Positions 1 to 11,200 are shown, counted from the stretch's first letter. The stretch is DNA of 64,000 nucleotides from JAIOQJ01 sp963718635 (GCA_963718635.1 OY970367.1:4650001-4714000); one strand, 5' to 3'. The notes: a model not told the origin generated them from the letters alone. Program-made: numbers and translations.

Positions 1-1418
1 TGCAAAAGCCGATCCCAATGAGGGCAATAAGCGCTGCCCCCATAATCGAAACAATCCGCACCGATTTGGCGTTGAAGAGACGCTGGAACCAACGGCGTTC
101 GCCCCATTGATGTTTGCTGATGCGGCCGGCATAGACGACCGAAAGCCCGAGCAGAATCAGCACGGCCGACAATCCAACGCTGAATGCAAGCACGATTGGC
201 AGGGCTAACCAGAATTGCCCGGTGGCAATGCAGCCGACAACCCACATGATCGCGCCCCAACATGGGATGATGCCGCCGGCTATGCCGAGCAAGAGCAGGC
301 GTATCGTACCATGCGCGATTCATATGCTCAGAGCCGCCCCCATGCGCGTGGGAATGTCCTGTTTCGAAAAGATGCACGTGATCCGAGCGCCCGGCCAGTC
401 GTTGCAGAAAAAGCCAGATGCCGACGACGAACATCAACAGCCCGCAGCCGAACATGAGGAGTCGGTTGACGCTTTGCTCCGACCCACTCGGAAGCACGTA
501 ATGCAGCAGCAGGGCTACGATGATCGCCGCGCTCGTGTGTGTCAGCGTGGTGACGATGCCAAGAAGAACGGCGTGCCACGGCGTCCCACGTTCCCCGATG
601 AGATAAGCGGCGACAGCGGTTTTGCCATGCCCCGGCATCAATGAATGGCCGGCGCCATGCACCAGAGCGACGAGCAAGAGCAGGCCGAACCCGTAGTTTG
701 TTGAAAGCAGTCCAAGAAGATTGTCGTCGTGGATGTTCCAGATGGATGAATGGGTAGGCGGTGCTTCGGATGGAGGCGCAGATTCCCTTTGGTTGAGGGC
801 TGCCCGTCGCACGGAAGTGAGCTACCGCTTTTCGGCATTCGGGTGGAACGATTCCTTCTTCCAGCCATTGGCGAGGATCGTTGATCTCGCCATCAATGTC
901 CGAGGATACGTCGAACTTCATGACATAGGGACCAGGAGCTTCCATGAAATTGCCGTCGTCTATTTCAAAACTATTCTCCTTTGTGGTCGGTGTCCAAGCG
1001 GGCGCAAGACAAAACGGAACGGCGCGGCGGCATCTTTTGCCGGCCATATCTGACCCCGCTCCACGATCCAGGTTAGCGGTTGGCCGTTCAGGTGCGCGGT
1101 TAATTGATCCGGGATGAGGACCTTCAATCGTTCTAAACAGGCGGCTTCGAGCTTGTCCCGCCCGGTGATCGGCGCGATCTTGATTTGTTCATCTTTGATG
1201 AAGGCAAAGAACGATTGGGCACTGAGCTCCAGCCGGTAGGTCACGCGTACGCAATCGGGTTCAAGAGCAACCGTGATGTTGCGGTTGTAATAGGGTTTGG
1301 GCGGGTCATGCGCACAAGTGGAATGTGACAAAGCGAAAAAGAGTAACATCGGCAAAAACCAAAAAAGCCCACGAACGACGGTTCGCAGGCCTCTATGGAG
1401 TTTGGAGCTATTTGGCAT
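1..1418 (-). CDS. NicO-family nickel/cobalt efflux protein, three frame breaks, runs off the window
   Basis: The product would be an inner-membrane Ni/Co exporter of the NicO (RcnA/HupE-like) group. The ATG at 1418 starts a secreted or anchored N-terminal part: a hydrophobic stretch, then a periplasmic region containing DPPKPYYNRNITVAL. Changing frame near 1005, 825 and 330 joins this to a membrane part with the motif LMPGHGKTAVAAYLIG, a His-rich loop (ETGHSHAHGGG) and GIIPCWGAIMWVVGC, all typical of the family. The C-terminus lies beyond position 1. The gene starts 7 bp after the stop of the upstream secreted-protein gene, so the two are probably co-transcribed. Three breaks in one gene could mean decay, but other genes here show the same kind of break, so sequence error is the simpler explanation. 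Confidence 0.75.
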
Positions 1419-1425
1419 TGAACCG

Positions 1426-2547
1426 TCACTTCTTCGGTTTGCAATGGCTTAGAGCCATGAGGACGTAGCCGGTAACCAGATTCGGGTCGCCTTCCATCCA
1501 ACGATCCGTGCTGTTGACAAAGCTCCCGTCGGCCTTTTGCTTGGCCGCAATGGCAGCCGTCAGTTCCGCCCGCCAATCGTGCTTTTTGCCATCGCTATCA
1601 GTGAACTGATCAACGCCCATCGCATCGAGGGTTTTAGCGAGCGTGTGGTAATAGTAAAACAGCCCTCGGCCCGAAAGTTCTTTGGGCATTCCCGGGTTGC
1701 CTTCGAGATTCCAGTTCTTCTGAATCCAGGTATAAGCAGCCTTATAACGTTGATCGTCCGGGCCGACACCGCAGTAGATCATGCTCTTGATGCCGGCATA
1801 GGTCATGCTGCCGTAGCCGGCGAGGTTTTCGTTTTTGGGATCGTCGGAGGTCTTGGTTTGGCCGCCGCCCGCAGCGGAGTAGATGAAGCTGCCATCGTTG
1901 ATTTTGCCGGCCCAGGGTCGATCGTTGAACTCGCTCTTCAGATTCTGGCAACGACTGACAAAGATGAGGGCCTTCTTCAAGGAAGGATCGTCGGAAGTTA
2001 CCCCGGCATCGTGCAGAGCGTCGATAAAGAACTGGGTATTCGAGAGATCGGGGCGAGATTTGCTGTCGTAGCCCGCGCCACCGAAGAAGTCATCTTTCTC
2101 GCCCTTGCCTTCTTCTTCATCCCACTGAAGTTTCTTCAAAAACTTAACGCTGTCGCCAACGATCGCCTTGTACTTTTCCGGCCGATTCGCGGCATTCAAG
2201 GCCATCACATTGACGCTGGTCACGTAGTTTTGCAACTGCACGACAGCGTCCGGGCCGGCAATATGCCCTGCCTTCACGTTCACCAATGACTCGATGTACT
2301 GCAACCCTTTGGCGGCAACGGCGTCGTCGGCCGTCACTTTGCCCGATTGTAGTAATCCCGTCACGATGATGCCGGTCTCACCCCGGCTGCGCGGCTCCTG
2401 GCCCCAGCTGCCGTTGGCATTCTGCGTCGAGGTCAGGTGTTCGATCGCCTTAACAACAACCTTGTTCCACTCGGCCTCGGGCGGGGCCGCGAAACTGCTT
2501 GTTGAGACAAGCAGACAGACTAAACTGGCCAGCCACGTTCGGTTCAT
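1426..2547 (-). CDS. secreted prenyltransferase/squalene-oxidase repeat protein
   Basis: A 373-residue protein with a clear signal peptide (hydrophobic residues 4-20 ending SSFA). Residues 30-370 contain alpha/alpha-toroid repeats of the squalene cyclase/prenyltransferase type, for example HLTSTQNANGSWG near residue 40 and KQKADGSFVNSTDRW near the end. Planctomycetes carry many such exported proteins of unknown role. I see no DXDD cyclase motif, so a terpene cyclase activity is not supported. It is the first gene of a probable two-gene unit with the metal exporter downstream. The reading frame is intact. Confidence 0.8.
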   Translation of the reverse strand: MNRTWLASLVCLLVSTSSFAAPPEAEWNKVVVKAIEHLTSTQNANGSWGQEPRSRGETGIIVTGLLQSGKVTADDAVAAKGLQYIESLVNVKAGHIAGPDAVVQLQNYVTSVNVMALNAANRPEKYKAIVGDSVKFLKKLQWDEEEGKGEKDDFFGGAGYDSKSRPDLSNTQFFIDALHDAGVTSDDPSLKKALIFVSRCQNLKSEFNDRPWAGKINDGSFIYSAAGGGQTKTSDDPKNENLAGYGSMTYAGIKSMIYCGVGPDDQRYKAAYTWIQKNWNLEGNPGMPKELSGRGLFYYYHTLAKTLDAMGVDQFTDSDGKKHDWRAELTAAIAAKQKADGSFVNSTDRWMEGDPNLVTGYVLMALSHCKPKK

Positions 2548-2953
2548 GATGGTGCTCGCAAGAACTCGGAATTGTTTATGATTCTACCAGTTTTATTTAC
2601 TTCGTGTTTAATACGACCGCGCAATTTTGCTGGCGGGTGGCGCCAACCCATTCTGGCGAAATCGGGATCCTGCCCTTTCACACGCCGTTGCAATGAAAAA
2701 AGAAATTTCTTAAAACAGCGCGCCTAAGCTAGTATGTCGAACTTTGCAGGTCCGCCGTTGTGGGTGATAAGGTTGTACCATCGTGGAAGGTGCGCAGATG
2801 AGGTACGCGTGCTGGCTGATAACAGCTCCGACAGTCATTTGGGCTTATCGATTTTCAATTGTCAATTTGCAATTATCAATTTGCAATGCTTTTGAACCGC
2901 ATTGCAAATTGAGGATTGCCAATTCAAAAGAGCGGTTTGGCTCGCCTGACTTG

Positions 2954-2993
2954 GCAGAGTCCCTTCCGGAAATATTTCCGGAAGGGACTCTGC
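2954..2993. repeat. palindromic repeat copy 1, perfect 40-bp palindrome
   Basis: Each half is 20 bases and the pairing is perfect from GCAGAGTCCC to GGGACTCTGC, centred on GGAAATATTTCC. It is followed by the degenerate tail TAGGAAAACGCGC that marks the whole family. It lies about 400 bp upstream of the promoter side of the 1426-2547 gene and has no coding context. Confidence 0.9.
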
Positions 2994-3105
2994 GATAAAA
3001 TAGTAGGAAAACGCGCAGTGGTTTTGTTAGCCGGACACGCCAGCGGCGGAGGAGTCAGCGATATTCAAACGCGCAGCAGTCAAGCGCCCATCATTCTGAC
3101 GTTCA

Positions 3106-3133
3106 ACCTTCCGGAAATATTTCGGGAAGGTCA
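3106..3133. repeat. palindromic repeat copy 2, one mismatch
   Basis: ACCTTCCGGAAAT is followed by ATTTCGGGAAGGT, so one position in each arm fails to pair. The tail GAGAATCGTGGGAAAACG follows, and a CATCATTCTGACG block precedes the palindrome. That upstream block recurs beside other copies. Confidence 0.85.
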
Positions 3134-3248
3134 AACCCGAGAGAATCGTGGGAAAACGACCGATCAGTCTGGCGAGCCGAACAGCGTAAGCTGCCGGCTT
3201 ACACAGTTCGGCTCGCTTGGCTGAGCGCTTGAAGACGGGGCTCGGAAG

Positions 3249-3276
3249 ACCCTTCTGGAAATATTTCCAGAAGGGT
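3249..3276. repeat. palindromic repeat copy 3, perfect 28-bp palindrome
   Basis: ACCCTTCTGGAAAT pairs perfectly with ATTTCCAGAAGGGT. Its tail (GTTTCCAATTAATTCGTGG) is a second subtype, shared almost exactly with the copy at 50644-50669 some 47 kb away. Confidence 0.9.
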
Positions 3277-3395
3277 GTTTCCAATTAATTCGTGGAAAAA
3301 CGCGCGATGACTTTGCAAACTTTCGCCGCACAAGCGACTCTCATGAGCATTGCTCAAACGTTCAACGCTCAATCGTCCGTCATTTCTGACCGGCC

Positions 3396-3421
3396 GCCTT
3401 CGGGAAATATTTCCCGAAGGC
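3396..3421. repeat. palindromic repeat copy 4, perfect 26-bp palindrome
   Basis: GCCTTCGGGAAAT pairs with ATTTCCCGAAGGC. The first-subtype tail GCGAGAAAATCCTGGGAAAA follows, and then GTTAGCCGGACGTGCCAGC, also seen after copy 1. Confidence 0.9.
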
Positions 3422-3526
3422 ACTTTGCGAGAAAATCCTGGGAAAACGCGTAGCGCTCTTGTTAGCCGGACGTGCCAGCAACGGAAGAAATGGTGACTCA
3501 TCAATCATCGCTCGTCTCATCGCGAA

Positions 3527-3550
3527 GTTGTGGAAATATTTCCAGAAGCT
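3527..3550. repeat. palindromic repeat copy 5, degenerate, with an adjoining GCGGAATGC block
   Basis: Only the core TGGAAATATTTCCA pairs fully, but the tail TGCGAGAAAATCCTGGGAAA is well kept. Just downstream (about 3588-3622) is a block built of GCGGAATGCGGAATTCCG. Its reverse complement also accompanies the second cluster (50228-50268, 50570-50608, 50836-50870). Confidence 0.8.
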
Positions 3551-3760
3551 GGAATGCGAGAAAATCCTGGGAAATCGCTCAGGGAAAATGCGGAATGCGG
3601 AATTCCGATTGTGGAAGGCAGACTGATCAAACACCAGTTATTCACTCGTCGATCATCCTGACCGCGCCGCCTTTTTTCGCCTACGTTCCGCTTCCACCGT
3701 GCCTATACTGCGATAATGGCCCTACAATTCATTCCGTTCGTTTATCCCAGGGAGCAATTT

Positions 3761-4159
3761 ATGAAGAGAGTCCTATTCGGCGCACTGTTGGCCGTTCTTT
3801 GGTCGGCGCCGATTCGAGCAGCGGACACGCACGAAGCGGTGGCAGAGGACGCCATTAAGGCCTTTTCCGGTTTCGCCGATGCCTTGACGGCCGTGAAAGA
3901 CAAAGAGAGTGCCCAGAAAGCAAATCCCGATCTAAAGAAATGGGGCGAGCAGATCGCGGGGATTAAAAAACGGATGGACGTGCTCGGCGAGCCGAAGGCC
4001 GACAAGCGCGAGGAACTCGATAAGAAGTATAAGCCCAAGATGGAAGAAGCGGTAAAGAAGATGCAGGCGGAGATGAGCCGAATCGCGACGAAAGTCGATG
4101 GCGGGCTCGATATTCTGAAATCGATTACCGACGTGCTGGCCCCGCCGGACAAGAAGTAA
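3761..4159 (+). CDS. small secreted helical protein of unknown function
   Basis: A 132-residue product. I chose the ATG at 3761 because GGAG lies 8 bases upstream and the first 20 residues form a signal peptide ending IRAAD. The mature part is rich in Lys, Asp and Glu and is predicted helical, with a possible coiled coil around residues 75-110 (KKYKPKMEEAVKKMQAEMSR). I do not recognise a family. It lies 84 bp before the cytochrome gene on the same strand, so a shared transcript is possible. Confidence 0.7.
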   Translation: MKRVLFGALLAVLWSAPIRAADTHEAVAEDAIKAFSGFADALTAVKDKESAQKANPDLKKWGEQIAGIKKRMDVLGEPKADKREELDKKYKPKMEEAVKKMQAEMSRIATKVDGGLDILKSITDVLAPPDKK

Positions 4160-4243
4160 ATCAAACGCTTGGCCGGTTTTTCTCCACCCTCTCGTCTATC
4201 ATTACGCAGAAGGGCCGTGTCGTCGCCGTGGAGACTGAATCGA

Positions 4244-5587
4244 ATGCGTCTTGCGGTTCTCAGCCTGTTTTTAACGATGGCTGCTAGTTCGCTCGCGGCC
4301 GCCGAAGATTACGCCCGCCGAGCGCGGCCGCAAAGCGCTGACAAGCGCAAGCTACATACCCCCGGCCTGGCGGCAGTCTGCTTACGCCGAACTCTGGCGC
4401 CAGTGGGACGGTCAAAAGCGAGCGCCAGCCGATTTACCTAAGGCGGTGCGTGATCGTTACGGGTTGCATGTGGCGCCTACCCGAACGATGGCCTGCCGAT
4501 GGGGCTGCGGAAGGCCAATTTTTTCTTCGTTCACGGCGTGAGCATCGATTGCATGCTCTGCCACGGCTCTACCCTTTTCGGCAAGTCCTATATCGGCCTC
4601 GGCAACAGTTCGTTGGAGATTCAATCGCTATTCGAAGAACTCTCCTCGGCCGATGGCCGAGCGCCGCGAACTCCATTCCCGTTTGGCAACGTTCGCGGAA
4701 CCTCGGAGGCCGGCAGCATGGCCGTCTACCTGCTCGGCTATCGCAACGCCGATCTCTCCATGCGTCTGACGCGTCAAGAACTCGATCTACAACCCGATCA
4801 ATGTGAAGATGTTCCTGCCTGGTGGCTGTTGAAAAAGAAGAAGACCATGTATTTCACGGGCGGGGCTGATGCCCATTCGGTACGCTCCAAAATGCAATTT
4901 ATGATGACGCCTCTGACGACGCGCCAAGACTTCGACAAGCACGAACCCGCTTTTCGCGATATCGAAGAATACATCAGGAGTATCAAGGCGCCACGTTATC
5001 CGTTGGCAATCGATGTTGAACTAGCAACTAAAGGGGAGAAACTCTTCACCGATAATTGTGCGAAATGCCATGGCACTTACGGCGATAAGCCCACCTATCC
5101 AAACAAGATCATTCCTCTCGATGAAATCGGCACCGACCGCCGGCGCTACGAGGGGATTACAGAGAAGTTTGCCGAATCCTACGATCGCTCGTGGTTTGCC
5201 AAAGAAAAAGAAGGCTGGTTTTTTTCGGGCTATAAGTCGCTGCCGTCGAAGGGATATCAAGCGCCGCCGCTCGATGGATTATGGGCCACTGCCCCCTACC
5301 TGCACAATGGCTCGGCCCCTACTGTTTATCATGTCCTCAACTCAAAGGCACGGCCAACGATCTTCACGCGCAGCTACAAGACAGACGAGGCCGATTATGA
5401 CTCCGAAAGACTCGGCTGGAAGATCACTGAACTCAAAGAAAGCCCTAAAGGGAATGTGCCGGCTATTGAAAAACGCAAGATTTACGACACGCGACAGCCA
5501 GGCCGCTCCAACGGCGGCCACACCTACGGCGATCACTTAAACGACGCCGAACGTTTCGCCGTCATCGAGTACCTGAAGACGCTTTGA
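4244..5587 (+). CDS. secreted di-heme c-type cytochrome, two frame breaks near the N-terminus
   Basis: The gene begins with a signal peptide (MRLAVLSLFLTMAAS) at 4244. After frame changes near 4350 and 4475 it reads through to 5587. Two CXXCH heme sites are visible: CMLCH near 4550 and CAKCH near 5056. The later part contains APPLDGLWATAPYLHNGS, a signature of di-heme oxidases and dehydrogenases such as the RoxA/MauG-related group, which fits a periplasmic electron-transfer or oxidase role. The break near 4475 is explained by one missing C (GCGCCTAC for GCGCCCTAC). The substrate cannot be told from the sequence. Confidence 0.75.
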
Positions 5588-5617
5588 CTATGCTGCGGCG
5601 AGCCGGAAGCGTGAAGT

Positions 5618-5658
5618 GAGCGATCGGAGAAAATATGTGCATCTCACTCCGGTCGCTC
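5618..5658. terminator. hairpin between convergent genes
   Basis: GAGCGATCGGAG and CTCCGGTCGCTC pair with one mismatch around a 17-base loop, midway between the stops of the cytochrome gene and the opposing gene. There is no strong T run, so it may only be a member of an intergenic repeat family. Confidence 0.4.
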
Positions 5659-5673
5659 GCGGAATGGGTCCGT

Positions 5674-7017
5674 TCACTTACGCGTAGCCTTTTGCAAGGC
5701 GAAGATCGCCTCTTCGCGTAAGCCTACATCATCGGCATCTTGCAGTTTGGCTAGGAAATCGACATAGGCCCGATCGCGCGTATTCAGCTTAGAAAGAGAT
5801 CGAATGCAGCTCGCTCGCACGCAATCGGCGGGGTCATCTTGAGCAGCTTGCATCAAAACGGCCCGTACTTCAGCCACGTTGAACCCGGCACTCGCGAGAA
5901 TCTCTTCGGCCGCCGCCATGCGATCGGAAGGCAACAGGGCCGATTTCAACGTCTCTTTCACTTCGAGCAGTTTCTTTGCTTCGAACGACAGCATCGGACG
6001 GGCGTCGTTCAACATTGCGCGGGCTTCGGGCATAGGTTCGACCAGCGGCTTTGAAGCCACCGGCGTCAGGTCGAGCGTTGCTTGGCCAGGAGTCGCATCG
6101 AGCGTTGCTCGCCCTGGCTTCTCCGGCGCCGCGACAATCATTTCCGCCTTTTGTCCGGGAACTGGCAGGCAAGGCTGGCAGTCCACTTCGCTAGGCGATT
6201 TGTGGAATAGACGTTGGAAAATCGAGACGCGCGGACGCTTCACCCAGCCGCGGGCTCGGACAGGAGTTGCGGGCGTTTCATCGGCTACGATGATCGAGGC
6301 GCCGGCATCTGCCTGTTTCGAAGGAATCTCTTCAACCGTTGTCGATGGTTCGGGCATCTGCGGTTCGATGACAAGGATTTCGGTCGAGTTCTTGATTTCA
6401 TTCGCCGATTTCGGATTGGTCGCAGGGGCTAAGGGGCCCGGAATGATGATGCTTGTCGTGTCCGGCAAGGTCATTGGCCTTTTCAATGGAAGCTGCTCAA
6501 TCTCGATCGGTAGCTCTGGCAGCGCTTTCGACGTAGGGAGCGGCAAACCGGGCATCTCTTCCGGCGTTCGTTCCTCAATCTTCTTCGCCGGCGCTATGAG
6601 TTCCGGCTTGGCTGGGAATTCATCCGGGGAAAGGATGGCCGGGCCGCTCTCCGTTTCAGCTTGCGCCTGCACGACAACAGGATCATCAGCGCGGGCCGGT
6701 TGCGTACGAGCCTTCCCTTTATTTGTAACTGGCCCATCGTTCTGGATCGTGAAGATTTCACCGTTGTCGCAGGCCTTGACGACATAATGCGTCAGGCCGT
6801 TCGGCTGAGGCTTAATCGACAAGAGAACGCATTTGCGTTCCGCTTTGCCATGCTCGCGAACTACGACGATTTGCTCTTCTTTTTCAGCTACTTTTTTGGT
6901 TGCTGCTTCTTGTGTGCGATTGGCCGCATAGGGTGATTGAGCAACTAATGAGGAGGGTGACAGGCCCATCCCAACGAGGAGCCCCGCGAAAGTCCCTTTT
7001 CGTACGAAACGGATCAT
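5674..7017 (-). CDS. secreted proline-rich protein with C-terminal HEAT-like repeats
   Basis: About 447 residues from the ATG at 7017, which starts a signal peptide (FAGLLVGMGLSPSSLVAQS). An upstream in-frame start at 7065 would place the hydrophobic stretch too far inside. The middle (about residues 110-300) is low-complexity, rich in Pro, Glu, Ala and Thr, with a basic patch near GWVKRPRVSIFQRLFH. The last 90 residues look like HEAT or armadillo helices (EEILASAGFNVAEVRAVLMQ and DDVGLREEAIFALQKATRK). No function can be assigned; a cell-envelope scaffold role is a guess. Confidence 0.65.
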   Translation of the reverse strand: MIRFVRKGTFAGLLVGMGLSPSSLVAQSPYAANRTQEAATKKVAEKEEQIVVVREHGKAERKCVLLSIKPQPNGLTHYVVKACDNGEIFTIQNDGPVTNKGKARTQPARADDPVVVQAQAETESGPAILSPDEFPAKPELIAPAKKIEERTPEEMPGLPLPTSKALPELPIEIEQLPLKRPMTLPDTTSIIIPGPLAPATNPKSANEIKNSTEILVIEPQMPEPSTTVEEIPSKQADAGASIIVADETPATPVRARGWVKRPRVSIFQRLFHKSPSEVDCQPCLPVPGQKAEMIVAAPEKPGRATLDATPGQATLDLTPVASKPLVEPMPEARAMLNDARPMLSFEAKKLLEVKETLKSALLPSDRMAAAEEILASAGFNVAEVRAVLMQAAQDDPADCVRASCIRSLSKLNTRDRAYVDFLAKLQDADDVGLREEAIFALQKATRK

Positions 7018-7190
7018 GGTTTGGCCGTCCTCGGGCGAAGCAGCATACAGTCGCCGGCCCTGCATTTGGGGCTGGCCTTGCCCTGATTATCGGCTTTCCG
7101 GATTGAAAGGATTGAGCCGGATATGACGCGCGATGAAGTGCGCGCGGAAGTTGGGTAAAATTTAACGGTCGCTATGGGGATCTGAACAGG

Positions 7191-7799
7191 CTAGTTAGCC
7201 GTGGCGGGCGGCGCATCCTGAGTGATTGCAGGCTTTGCTGCACGAGCTTTACTCTGCTTCTTTGATTCTTCCGCTTCTTCCTTCGAATAAAGAACAAAGA
7301 ACGTTCCCACCCCAACAAGGATGATGCCTAGCAAAAGCTTCTTCCCGGGGAGGATGACGTCAAAATGAAAGGGTTCGCCCGGCTGCGGATCCCAGACGCT
7401 CGATAGCAATGTATTGATGACCGGCGCGAGCGCAAAGATAAGCGGGGCGATAAACAATCGATATGTAGCCGGGTCGATGCCCTCCAGCTTTGCCTGTGTT
7501 ACGGCGGCTTTGCTCGCAAAAATGACGCAGATCGCGCCGACAGCCCCTGCAATCCCGGCCATGCCGGCAAAGACAAGCCCGGTTGTCTTCATCGGTGGCC
7601 ATTCTTCTTGGCCGCTCACGAACAAGAACAACGGCAGCAACACGGCGATAACGAAATAGGCTAGGCCGACACAAAGAATCGCCATGATGCGACTGCTCGG
7701 CTTGCCGCCGAGTTCCGTGCCGCCGAAGAACACCAAAGGAACATAGGTTCCCCAAGCAAGCCCGGCCAAGATCACGTAGCCCCACCAGGGAATGTTCAT
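7191..7799 (-). CDS. integral membrane protein of unknown function, possible small DMT-like transporter
   Basis: 202 residues starting MNIPWWGYVILAGLAWG. Four to five hydrophobic segments are visible (about residues 5-25, 38-62, 75-95, 112-130 and 148-168), followed by a polar Lys/Ala tail. The Gly/Ala-rich helix pattern resembles half of a drug/metabolite transporter, but no diagnostic motif is present. It reads towards the HEAT-like gene on the same strand, with 173 bp between its stop and that gene's start. The 7800-8262 stretch upstream shows nothing beyond a likely divergent promoter area. Confidence 0.6.
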   Translation of the reverse strand: MNIPWWGYVILAGLAWGTYVPLVFFGGTELGGKPSSRIMAILCVGLAYFVIAVLLPLFLFVSGQEEWPPMKTTGLVFAGMAGIAGAVGAICVIFASKAAVTQAKLEGIDPATYRLFIAPLIFALAPVINTLLSSVWDPQPGEPFHFDVILPGKKLLLGIILVGVGTFFVLYSKEEAEESKKQSKARAAKPAITQDAPPATAN

Positions 7800-8262
7800 C
7801 GATATTCCTTGTTAATCTCTCAACCCCTGCGAACCATATCGACTTCACGCAGTACAGTCGGCCGAATGCATGCCATACGCTTGCAGGGAAATCATCGGGA
7901 AATGTCGGATGTCCGGCAAGTGTCGGCTCCAACCACAAGGATTTTTACCTACGTTGGTCGCAGGCGAGGAGGTCTCAGCGAGAGGCTTACGGACTGTTTC
8001 CAAGCATACTGTAGTCGACGCAGGCCAATGATCGATCTGCAGCCGAACGGCGTATTTTAATTTTCAGATGGCTACATTCTAAATTTTGGAACATTATGAG
8101 ATTTCGTGAATGCCTCCGCTGTCCAAGCAAGCAGATCGGCCTAAGGTGATGGGACTGCCAGTCGGGCCGGCTCCATTGATTGTCGTGCCCCCAACTCGTC
8201 CTTTAGTTCCACTCAACGAATGCAATATGCATTCAGCGCTATTCCTTTAGAGGAATCTACTC

Positions 8263-11200
8263 ATGCTGAATTCCACTTCAATCGTATTAGTCTGTTTGGC
8301 TATGGTCGTCTCCTCATCCGGAAGAGCAGCAGATTGGCCCGCCTATAAGCACGATCATTTGCGGTCGAGTGTTTCCGGCGAAACTCTGACTTTCCCATTG
8401 CGAACAGGTTGGACTTGGCGTTCAACCCAGATGCCGGCGCCCGCTTGGCCTGAGCCGGGGCGGGCGATGAACTCGCTCGACTTCGACTATGCGTTTCAGC
8501 CGGTAGTTGTCGATGGATTGATCTACTTCGGTTCCTCGGCGGATGACACCGTACGCGCGCTTGACGCTACGACGGGGCAAGCGATCTGGAGTCACACAAC
8601 AGGCGGACCTATCCGCTTTGCGCCGCAGATCGACGGAGGCAAATGTTACGTCGCCTCGGACGATGGCTACGTCTATTGCCTCGAGGGCAGAACGGGCGCC
8701 GAAGTTTGGCGCTTTCGCGCTGCGTTGAACGAGCGACAACTCCTCGCCAACGGCCGCATGGTGTCGCGCTGGCCGTGCCGCAGCGGCGTTTTGGTTCACG
8801 ATGGAACTCTCTACGTGACGGCCGGGATGTGGCCGAGCGAAGGCGTTTTTGTGTATGCATTGGACGCCAAGACGGGCAAACTCATCTGGTGCAACGACAC
8901 GAGTAGTTACGACTATCTCGAATACCCCCATACTCCCTCGACGTCGTTTGGAGGGCCGGCGCCGCAAGGGGCTCTCTTGGTCTCCAATGGTGTTCTGGTG
9001 GCGCCAACAGGTCGCTGCGCCTGCCGGCTTCGACGTAAAAACGGGCAAGCTCCTTTACTTTGATTCAACGCCACCAAATCGCGGCGGCACTTGGGCAACC
9101 ATTTTCAACGACCACCTTTTCACTTCGGCGGTGGCCTGGCAACCGGATCAGAATTTCCGACTTGGCGAAAGCCTGCCGCAACGGGCAGATAGCCTGACAG
9201 CCTTGAAGATCAGCAATGGCAAGGAAGACTGGCCACTTACCAAGGCCGTTGCCGAGTTCACCGATGAGGTCAAAGGGCCGCGCTGGCGGAGCCAGATTGC
9301 CGCCGGCTTGTTTGGTCGTCAACGGGCAATCCTGGCGGGAAAACGCATCTATGCGGCAGGCAACGGCAAAGTGGATGCCTTCGAAATTGAGAGCGACAAG
9401 GCAGTCCGCCGCCTTTGGAGCATCGAGCATCCGCGAGTCTATAGCGAAGCGCTCACAAACAACGCCCTACTGCTCGGTGGCCTCGACACTATCGTGGCGC
9501 TCGATCCGGATACGGGCAAGACGTTATGGCAGGCAGCGGTCGAAGGACAGGCTCGCGGACTGGCTGTTGCTGACGGGCGAGTCGTAGTTGCTACTCATCG
9601 TGGAGCGGTGCATGTGTTCGGAGCAACGACCGCACCGCAGCAACAAGACCAAACGATCAGGCCGGCGGAAGCAGTCCCCGACGACGTGGCGCATATCCTG
9701 AAACGCTTGCCAGCGGGCGGCATGATCAAGGGATTTGCCGTTGTATGGGGCGATGCTGACGCACGCTTGGCGGAAAAGCTGGCTCAGCATTCGCGACTGC
9801 ACGTTCTCAGCGTACTGAGCGACGCCAAACAAATAGCGGCCGAAAGCGAGCGCATTTTACGTACCACGTCAATTTACGGGTCGCGATTGGCGATCGTTCA
9901 CGTTGAAAAGAAGCAGCCATTGCCGTTTGTGCCCTATTTCGCCAACCTCGTTGTCCTGGCAGGTGAAGGTTCCGCGGATGCGGAACTCTACCGTATCTTG
10001 CGTCCTTGCGGCGGAATTATGGCCTTCACCGCCAAGCAAAACATGGACGGTTTTGCAAAAAGCGCCAATATTCCAACGGTCGAAATCAAAAGCGATAACA
10101 AGGGAAGTTGGATCGCCCGTGGTAAGCTGCCCGGCGCCTTCGACTGGAACAGCGAGGACGACGCGGACAAACGTGTCCGCTGGCCCCTCGAATTTCAATG
10201 GTACGGAGAACCGAACGGACAACTCCTCGTTTCCCGCCACGCCCGGCCCCGGACGCCGATCCCCGCGAATGGCCGCCTATTTGTTTTCGGGGAATCACAT
10301 ATTACGGCGGTCGATGCGTATAACGGCAATGAACTATGGCGTCGCCGTTTCAACCAAGCCACCTGCACCGGACAGGGCGCCGTCAGCGCGGACGACGATT
10401 TTCTTTATGTCCACGACGGCAAAGCTTTTTATCAGTTCGAAGCGGCTACCGGAAAGCTGGCGACGATTTTTGGCGAGCCGCGCGATCCTATTGTCCTCGA
10501 CGGCAGAAAGCTCATCCACCGAGAAGAACAGGGACGCGGCGGCGACGCGGCGGCGATCGACATCGAGGCCGCTGACGCAGGATTGCGCATCACGCTGACG
10601 GCGAAGGCCACTTCCTTTTCTCGGAACGACCAGTGGGAACTCGCCTTTGATTTTCGACCCGCCGAACAGAGGCTGTTCGCGCCCGGGCGCGGATCATTCG
10701 AAATTGTTCTGAGCCTGATGAATACGCATCAGCGCGAACACAAATCGTTGCCGGCGCCGGACATGAAGATCCAGAGAAATCGCGACGACAAATCTTCGGT
10801 GATCGTGCTGACAATCCCTTGGAAGGAAATTGGAAATGGCGAGCGTCCGAAAGACTTCGCCCTGTCCGCCGATCTCAAGCTATGGGCCGAGGATTTCAAA
10901 GCGCGGTTGTGGGCGCGGCCTCTGGTTGGCAAGGAGCACTATCTCAACGAGGCCGAGGCTATCGTTGCCTTGGACGGTCAGCATCCATCCCCCAATAAGC
11001 AAATTCTTTCGGCGCATTTGCCGGCGCCGGTGAAGGAAATGGTCGATCTTCCCAGCCTTGCCCGCAAGTCAGGGCGATTGCCGCCCTTGACGCGTCGCCG
11101 AGGCGATGGCGATTACTCGGCCGACTTCAAGGAGGGGCTTGGTAAAGAAGACACGGGAAAGGAGAGCCCGCTGAAGAGAATGCAAGGCTTCGAACTGCTC

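Noticed and set aside
1537..2289. 250-residue plus-strand frame
   Set aside because: It is antisense to the squalene-cyclase-fold gene, which has a signal peptide and repeats.
5879..6787. 302-residue plus-strand frame
   Set aside because: Shadow of the HEAT-like protein gene; no ribosome site or recognisable domain.
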